NCBI RefSeq assembly: GCF_004011695.2
Contig: NC_082405.1
Span: 1,364,001-1,428,000, forward strand
Direction: 5' to 3'
Origin: Ascochyta rabiei
Lineage: Eukaryota; Ascomycota; Dothideomycetes; Pleosporales; Didymellaceae
DNA length: 64,000 bases
The stretch's first letter is position 1. Each line of letters opens with the position of its first letter. Position numbers and translations under genes: made by a program. Under the pieces are notes generated by a model that did no database searches, was not told where the DNA came from, and worked only from the letters and a program-made list of their open reading frames with translations. Below, one piece after another: positions 57,201-64,000 of this stretch.

Positions 57201-60200
57201 TGTTATAAAGTTAAGGGAGAAGTGCTGCTAGGCTGTATTTAGCACTAGTAATAGTATAAGTAATCTCTACAGCTTATACCTCCTAATTTTATACAGTTAG
57301 TACGTAGGACACATTTAGATATACTTATATACGTCTGTTATTAGTTGCAGCTAGTAGTACTTTCTCTTAAGTACTTTAGCAGTCTTATCTATACTGTAGT
57401 AACCTTCTATAGGGTTATTATAATTCCTTAAAAGAATAGTTTAGCGCAGTGTAATATTATTAGGAATCTAAACTTTCCTACTCCTGCATAAGGTCCTACT
57501 AGGGTTAACCTCCTAGTAGTGTTATCCCTTCTTTGCTCTGCTATCCGTCTAGGTTATTAGTAACTGGTTTATAGGGTATGCTGCGTCCTATTACTAGACT
57601 TACTTAATAAGTTTATTTAGAGTTCTAGGGTTTCTAAGGCGTAAGTAGAATCTTCTTGCATAGCTTTGTTTGTAAGGTGTGTAGAGGCACTAACTCTGTT
57701 GTCTAGGCTATAAAGGAGAGCTTCTGCAATGCTAAAGTCTAGTTCCCTAGCTTTAGTGTCTTTAGATTAACTCTAGCTCTAATAGCTATTAGATAGAGGG
57801 TAAAAGGCTAGAGGAGACCAGTCTCTAAGGCTAATCTAATGTTAGCAGAATTCCTTAGGGACAATTTTGGGCAGTTGCTAGACCTCTGCTAGGTCTTCTA
57901 CAGGTATGTTACTCCTAGATGTTATCTATATATCTTTTTAAGCCCTAGACTTTTAAATTATCTAGATCTAAAGCTCCTATTATAAGGGAGGTAGTATAGC
58001 GTCCTATAGGGCTTACTGTTCTCTAACCTTATAATCTTATACATAGTCTAGACGCCTTAAGAGGCTATCTACTACGTTCTCTAGTCCTAGCTTATATTTA
58101 ACTTTAAAGTTAAATCTTACTAGCTCTTCTGCCTAATAGGCTTGCTTTAGAGAGAGCTCCTTTATTATTATAAAGTACCTTAGATTATTATAGTCTAAGA
58201 GTACCTAGATTATTACAGAGGCGTGTTTAAGGTAGTGTCCCTACTACCTAAAAGCCTTAATAATTACTAAGAGTTCCTTATTATAGGTGTGCTATCTAAT
58301 AGAAAGACCTTAGAACTTCTAGCTCTAGAATGCTACTAGTGTCTAGTGCAGCTCTGTTGCTACTTTAGACGTCTAGGGTTGCAACAGGATGGCTGCTATA
58401 GTAAAGTCTCACGCGTCTGTAAGAATAATAGTAGGCTTATTAGGTTAAAGTGTTGTAGCACTAGAGCTTTTATAAACTTCTCCCTAATTATAAGAAATAC
58501 TGTGTAGGCTTCCTCTAGCTAGTGCTATAGTTTATTCTATTTTATTAGTCCCTTTTAGCTTTTCTTTAGTTTTATATTCCCTTTTTCTAGGCTAGGGACC
58601 CCCTAGTTCTCTGTTAGGCTCTAGGCAGCTGTTATATAGTTAATAAGCAGTTAGATAATTCCTAAGTAGTTAAAAATACATTATTAATAGAAGTTAGTAA
58701 AGCCTAAGAACACCTAAATGTCCTTATAGCTTAATAGCTCTAGCTATTTAGTAATAGTACAGACCCTCTTAGGATCTATAACTACGCTGTCTAGTGTAAT
58801 AATAAATCCCAGAAATTCTACTAACTTGCTAGAGAAGACGCACTTGCTTGCCTTTGCAAACATTCCCTACTTAACTAGGCAATCTAGGACCTCCTTAACG
58901 TGCTTGTTACAGTCCTTCTTGTCCTAGGAATAGATAAGGATGTTATTAAGGTAGACTACGCAGATCTCGTCTAGTAGGCCTCCTAGGGCTTAGTAGATAT
59001 AGGATTAAAACGTAGCTAGCACGTTTGCTAGGCTGAATCGTATTACTAGGTACTTAAAAGGCCTGTACTGTGTCTTAAACGCAGTCTTCTTCTTATTACA
59101 TTCTTTAATCTAGAGCCTGTAGTAAGTTTTATGTAGATCTAGCTTAGTAAACACTTTTACTTTTAAGAGGCAGTCTATTATCTTGCTAACTAGCAGGATA
59201 GGGTACTAGTTCTTAATAGTTACCTTATTTAATTACTAGTAGTTAACACACAGCCTTATAGTGCTATTAGACTCTAGGATAAACAGGATAGGGGCTTCTG
59301 CCAGCAATTTGCTTAGGCAGATCTAGCCCTTTTCCTGTGCTGTTTTAAGGTTTTCCTAGAAAATATCTAGCTCTCTGCAAGACAAGTTATAGATTAGGAC
59401 ATTAGGGACCTTAGCTCTATCTTTAATCTTAATAGAGTAGTTATACTCTAAGTGTAGTGCTAATATACTTATTTATTATTTACTAAAGGTAAACTACTTA
59501 TAATAGAGGTGCTTAGGCACGTATTTAAGCTCTTCTATATCTAAGGCGTTATCTCCTAGAACAGCGCTGCTGTTAAGTCCTACTGCTATAATTCTTAACT
59601 ATTTAGCTAGATAGGTTGCGTCTAGCGTCTGTCTAGCGTTTGTCTAGTAGGCGTCTGCTAGGCTGCCTATGCTTAGGCTTCTAGGGTGTAGTAGATATAG
59701 CTGCTTGCCTAGACCTAGCTTACTAAACAATTGTTTAGCAGTTAATAGCTAGATTCTTTTAGCGTTGTTAGTAAACTACTTATAGGTTCCTGCTAAGAAA
59801 CAGATATATAGGTCTGCTTTAGCTAGCTATAAGTAACCTAGAACTAGGTTGTACCTAATAAATAATGTAGACTAGAACTTAGTTAGTCTAATTGTCTTAG
59901 TTACTTCTTTGCTGTTGTAGCAGACTATTATTAACTAGTACTAGTTAGTTAAGGACAGCTCTGTGTTGTCTAGGGCTACCGCCTTTAGTTGTTAGTTAGT
60001 GCCTATTAGGTTAAGCCTTAGGTCTCTAGCTGCATGCTCTGTAATAAGGTTTAGTTCTAAGCCTAAGTTGTACAGAGCCTAGAGAGGGCTAAGTTTACTG
60101 TTAGCGTTGTTAAGCTAGACTGTGACTATTATACAGGTTTGTTTCCTCTTAGTCTCTAACCCTAGCTACAGGTAGGATAGATTAGTAACTAGGGCTTGCT

Positions 60201-60954
60201 ATTTCCTAGATTTAGATTGCCACTAGAATGTTAATTACTGCCTCTGCGGCCTCTCTAATAGGCCTACTGCTAGTATCCCTAGGGCTGTTATCCCTAGTTC
60301 TGTAGTTAACCTTAAGATTGTTAATAGTTGTTGCCTTTAGGGTTCTATCTTCTGCCTAATAAATTAGCAGTACTAGTTACTAGCTAGAGGTCTCCTAGGT
60401 GCTTCCTAGTGTCGCTCCTAGAGGGGGTTAACGCCTAACTATTATGCCTTTTGAAATTTCTCCTAGTAGGAGAAGAAAAAGATCTCTTGTTTCTACTGCT
60501 GCCTTTAGTCTGCAACCCTAAGTTTAAGGGGACTGTTAAGGTTTCTGCGTTCTAGAGGGCCTGTTTAAACTCTGCCTACTTAGTAATATATTCTAGACTA
60601 CTGTTCTACTAGATTTTATGTTAGAGTATAGGGAGCGTAAGGCTCTACATAAATGCTATCTTAAGCGCATAGTTATTACTGCTGTCTTTAAACTTTATAA
60701 AGTTAGAGGGTAGTAGAGACTCCTGCTTATTTAACTTAATTAGGAATATGTTAACTAAATTATTAGACTTCTACTTATAGTTAACGTACTTATAATAGTT
60801 TTTATACTATATAAAGACTAGGTCTTAAACAAGCTACTCCTCTTCTGCACGGAGGTTAGCCTAGGTCTAGATTAATCCCTTGTTAATATGTTGTTAAATT
60901 AATTCCTAGTAGACACTATAGTAGATAGTGCCTATAATCTAGTAGGTCTAGGTA

Positions 60955-61634
60955 CGGTGGCAAAAGGGTAGGGGTAGGGTAGGGGTAGGGTACATCACGT
61001 GATGTACCCCTACCCTACCCTACCCCTACCCACACTAATTCTATGCCAAGAGGGTAGGGGTAGGGTAGGGTCCACATGGGGTACGGGTAGGGGTTGGGTA
61101 GGGGTTGGGTAGGGTAGGTGTCAGCGTCCAACTCTTTAACCAAAGCAGTTATTGCAAAACTTTGTACTACAGAAATGTAGAGCAAAACAAGCGCTTTCAA
61201 ACAATATATATACCGTGAGACCCCGATCAAAACTGGTAGAGTTACAGCAGTTGTTGTGTAAATCCTAGGTTGTTACTACGTAGGCCTACGTAACAATTGC
61301 TCTAGCTCTACCAGTTTTGATCGGAATCTCACGGTATATAGACCGTTTAAAAGCGCTTGTTTCGCTTTACATTTCTGTAGTACAAAGTTTTGCAATAACT
61401 GCTTTGGTTAAAGAGTTGGACGCTGACACCTACGGGCCCTACTTAGGCCTACCTCTTCCCTACAGACCCTACCCCAAACCCTACCCTACCCTACCCCTAC
61501 CCCTGGTCCGTACAGACCGTACCCTACCCCTACCCCACGCTAGAGGTACCCCTACCCTATCCCTACCTAACGTCCGTGCGGATCGTACCTAACCCCTACC
61601 CAACCCCAGGGTACCCCCTACCCTTTTGCCAGCG
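60955..61634. mobile_element. Foldback / MULE-like non-autonomous element with TAGGGG minisatellite arms, 680 bp
   Basis: The inverted ends CGGTGGCAAAAGGGTAGGGG and CGCTGGCAAAAGGGTAGGGG are flanked by identical TAGGTCTAGGTA on both sides (60,943-60,954 and 61,635-61,646). Nearly the whole element is one large inverted repeat: telomere-like TAGGGG/TAGGGT runs outside, then unique arms of about 150 bp containing AACTCTTTAACCAAAGCAG. The left arm also has a perfect palindrome GGTACATCACGTGATGTACC near 60,989-61,008. No transposase. Confidence 0.82.
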
Positions 61635-62290
61635 TAGGTCTAGGTAACAGAGTTGTTAAGTACTTAAGTGTACTAGAACGCTGTGTCTATATCCTTAATC
61701 TACTAGTCTACCTGCTAGGTTAATAGAGGCTTATTATCTATCCTAAGTTTTAGCCTAGGCTAAATATTATTAAGAACTTACATTATCCTGCTAGCCTTAT
61801 TAAATGCTAGGTATTAGCTACCTAGCGCGTGTCTAGCATACGTCTGTTACAAGGTCTTAACTACCTAGTTAAATTATTATTACAAGATTTTAATCTCCTA
61901 CTTAGTAGCGCTAGACAGTTCTGCCTTATTAAGTGCTTCTAGCAATAATAGGATAGAAGCTTATAGCAATTCTATTGTAGGTTGTATAACGCGTAGCGTT
62001 AGGACATCTAGTGTTGTAATACCTGCTGTTATAGTGTCTAACTTACCCCTAATATAAGGGTTAAGTAGTAGCTCTATAGGCAATAGTAACACCCTAAGTA
62101 TGTTATTGCGTTGTTAAGCATCTAGCTCCTAACTAGGGTTATTGCAGGGGGGTAGCTTGTCTACGTTGCTAGTAGTTAAGCAAAGGTTGTGTTGTCCTCC
62201 TGCTATTGTAATAGCTAGGTTTCTCCTGCTCCTCTGCTGCTATTTAGCTGTCTGTTCTAAGAGGAGTATAAAGGATTTAAATTATAAGGT

Positions 62291-62490
62291 TGTTGTAGGC
62301 AGGCAATAGAGCAGACTCAGCAGAGCAAGATAGGACAAATAATAGGGTAATATTTAAGAGATAAGACAAATCCTTAATAGATAAGTCTTAAGGTTTGTGA
62401 ATATTATATGCGTGTGTGGCCGGTAGGTCTCTAGGCTTGGCCTGGGACCTGGCTGAGGTATCTCCTGGCGTGAGGAGAACACTTGTAACA
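62291..62490 (-). repeat. Putative LTR of element E
   Basis: 200 bp bounded by TGTTGTAGGC and ACTTGTAACA. The minus reading starts TGTTACAAGTG. No partner copy lies in the window, so the call rests on the TG...CA ends and on its position next to B-family internal sequence at 62,491. Confidence 0.55.
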
Positions 62491-63216
62491 TAATTTAAGT
62501 CCTTGTCTAATTTGCTCTTAATAAGCAATTCATTACCTAATCATTTAGAAGGCACTACTGCGTAATCCTAGTAAATTGTGTAATAGGTTCCTTTAGACCA
62601 GGGTTTATAGTAATGCCTAACATTAGTAGTAATCTAATTTAGGTAGGTCCTTGAAAATCTCTAAGTCTCTATCTTAGTGCAATCTAATGCGTCTTTTTCT
62701 AAAGGTAATCCTAGAGTGGTGGGTTGTAGGAAGTTGTTAACTTAAAAGCTTTAGTTGTTATAAGGCCTCCAGAATTACAACTGTTGTCTTTAACAATAAT
62801 AGGGACCTATTTAGTTTGTAGCTAGAAGGGGTCTAAGTCTATAGATACTTAAATAACTAAACAAACTTTACAATTTTATTTAGCGGCTGTTACTAGCTAG
62901 GACAAGTATTAAAGTATAATGTAACAACGCAGGTTTATAGAAGTTTCTAAAAGGTGTAGGTATTCGCTACAAGGTGTATAGGAGCACTAGGATAGTTACT
63001 TAGAGAATTATTCTATTTCTATAGGTCTTGTACGAAAAGATACATAAAAACTAACTATCTAGACTTGTTAACCTTGTGCCCTTTATACCTAAAAGTGCTG
63101 GGAAGAATGAGAGCGCTGACCTAGATGTGGGATAGAAGCGGGATGTAACGGCACTGAGTCGGAGATGAGTTGGATAGGGATTGGACAGGAGCCTTCAGAA
63201 GGACCGGTGCGTTATA
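62491..63216 (-). mobile_element. Element B family copy, minus strand: 5' LTR plus leader and start of gag
   Basis: 63,216-62,920 is a B-type LTR in inverse orientation (TATAAC... to GTTACA, about 297 bp). 62,919-62,491 matches B leader and early gag (B 33,208 to about 33,640) by eye. It is truncated where element E begins. Confidence 0.85.
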
Positions 63217-63568
63217 GGGTTAGCTCTCTTACAGGTGTGGCTTGTAAGGTAGTCCTAGGTAGTGTTAGAGTGGATGTTAAAGGCTTCTAAATGCTAGGGG
63301 TAGGTCAGGTTAGAAGTAGGTTATTAGACTAAGGCTAAGCATTAACTGTTTAGGGTTAGGTCTAAGTTAGATTAGTATTAGGTGTGGTATATACAAGGTT
63401 CTATTTCTATTATATATTTTACGCTGTATAACACTCCACCATAAGTTTAAACAAGTTATTATGTAACCTACTAATTCATAGTTTTAGACTTTAAAAGGCT
63501 TAAGTAATTTCTATCCATATGTTGTAAGCCTATTCTACCTTAGGCACTTGTCTCTAAATAGCAGAACT
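63217..63568 (-). mobile_element. Fragment of a second B-family gag, minus strand
   Basis: It matches the reverse complement of B gag from about 34,500 back to about 34,150 with many transitions. The B-type LTR at 62,920-63,216 ends exactly where this begins, suggesting one B copy inserted into another. Similarity stops at GCAGAACT (63,561-63,568), the right edge of the repeat block. Confidence 0.83.
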
Positions 63569-63629
63569 GAAGAAGAGTGTAGACGTTCATTCTACCCTCC
63601 GCTTATGTTTATCCCAATGGCTGTCCTTA

Positions 63630-64000
63630 TTACAAAGGCTGTAGATCGAATTCAATATCGTCCAGCCCGGCATCCGTAACTCTTATTTTAACCATGCGCT
63701 TTCGTGCAACAGCAGCTACTCTTGCCGCAGTCTTACCCAACGGGGTTGCTAATAGTGTATCCCATCCTACCCCTCCAGGTGCAACGTCGAAGTCGGCACT
63801 AGCACCAATGCGAAGCCTTGATCGGACACCTGCAATCGCAGTTTTTGTGTCTTCATTGACAACCCAAGTAAACATAACGATATTTATGTCTCTTGGCGAG
63901 TGACCCTCATTATTCCACAAAGCTAGCATTATCTCGCTTAAGAACAGTCGATTCGGCGCTTGATCATGTGCGTTCCAGGCAGCCTTGACAATGATCTTGT
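63630..64000 (-). CDS. Hypothetical protein, C-terminal part, continues past right window edge
   Basis: A minus-strand frame is open from the window edge to a stop at 63,630-63,632, at least 123 codons. The visible part reads KIIVKAAWNAHDQAPNRLF, then LSEIMLALWNNEGHSPRDIN and on to GLDDIEFDLQPL. Normal GC-balanced codon use and absence of stops point to a real gene, unlike the transposon block 62 bp away. An internal Met at 63,929 is unlikely to be the true start because the frame continues upstream. I do not recognise the family. Confidence 0.7.
   Translation of the reverse strand, partial: KIIVKAAWNAHDQAPNRLFLSEIMLALWNNEGHSPRDINIVMFTWVVNEDTKTAIAGVRSRLRIGASADFDVAPGGVGWDTLLATPLGKTAARVAAVARKRMVKIRVTDAGLDDIEFDLQPL

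Larger units (their letters stand above)
54307..62490 (-). mobile_element. Ty3/gypsy element E (minus strand), left end missing, split by a foldback element
   Basis: A probable 5' LTR (in element orientation) is at 62,291-62,490. The RT block spans about 58,730-59,400, read on minus, with YLNNILIYS at about 58,927-58,955 where YLDDILIYS is expected. RNase H lies near 58,250-58,600 and integrase at about 57,000-57,260 (DFITDLLKLIDAKGNKYNS and ILVLIDCFSKYV). All have RIP stops. No second LTR is seen at 54,307, where E abuts the end of B. The 680-bp foldback element interrupts it at 60,955. Confidence 0.8.

Noticed and set aside
61317..61592. 91-codon and 71-codon frames in the foldback arms
   Set aside because: They are inverted copies of one another ending in Pro/Tyr/Leu repeats made by the minisatellite; not genes.
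60961..61630. TAGGGG/TAGGGT runs as a chromosome end
   Set aside because: They occur in inverted arms inside an element with flanking duplications and are followed by 2.4 kb more sequence including a gene; this is an interstitial mobile element, not a telomere.

Overview
The window looks like a piece of a filamentous ascomycete chromosome, most likely from the Dothideomycetes/Pleosporales. The reasons are short spliceosomal introns (46-85 nt) with CTRAC branch sites, fungal-specific genes (MDM34 of ERMES, a HeLo/kinase protein) and a very sharp two-compartment layout. The genus is an inference.

Positions 1 to about 21,950 are gene-rich and GC-balanced. In order they hold: a left-truncated protein with a SUMO-interaction-like motif (-); the three-exon mitochondrial ribosomal protein mL60/MRPL31 (-); TRAPPC2/Trs20 (+), head-to-head with mL60; an intron-containing tRNA-Val(AAC) (-); the thiamine-binding family protein Ecm15 (+); Mdm34 (+); the Tudor-staphylococcal-nuclease protein (+); a 4.4 kb HeLo-like/kinase-like/IQ/trypsin-like fusion (+); a secreted GPI-anchor-type App1-like (DUF2183) protein (-); and a GNAT acetyltransferase (-). 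These are mostly housekeeping genes. The multidomain 12.3-16.7 kb protein and the GPI-type App1 protein are the unusual ones.

From about 21,950 to 63,568 the sequence is AT-rich and made almost entirely of transposable elements. They carry the mark of repeat-induced point mutation (RIP): CpA to TpA changes, with stops at former Trp and Gln codons. From left to right: a Fot1/pogo-type DNA transposon (21,952-23,815, TA duplication); a 6.3 kb hAT element (23,989-30,332) with 8-bp target duplications, a long uninterrupted transposase frame, a second coding remnant and a nested MITE; a fragment of a foldback element; and a fragment of Ty3/gypsy family C. Next is a full gypsy element 'B' (32,912-54,306), split by a chromodomain gypsy 'D' (38,981-45,913) in its 3' part and by gypsy 'C' (46,990-54,284) inside its 3' LTR. 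A minus-strand gypsy 'E' (to 62,490) follows, itself split by a foldback/MULE-like element rich in TAGGGG-type repeats (60,955-61,634). Last come two minus-strand B-family pieces. The element names B-F are labels for this answer only.

At 63,568 the sequence abruptly becomes GC-balanced again, and the 3' part of an unrecognised minus-strand gene runs off the right edge. All exon-intron models were built by eye from splice consensus and protein continuity; none has transcript support here.
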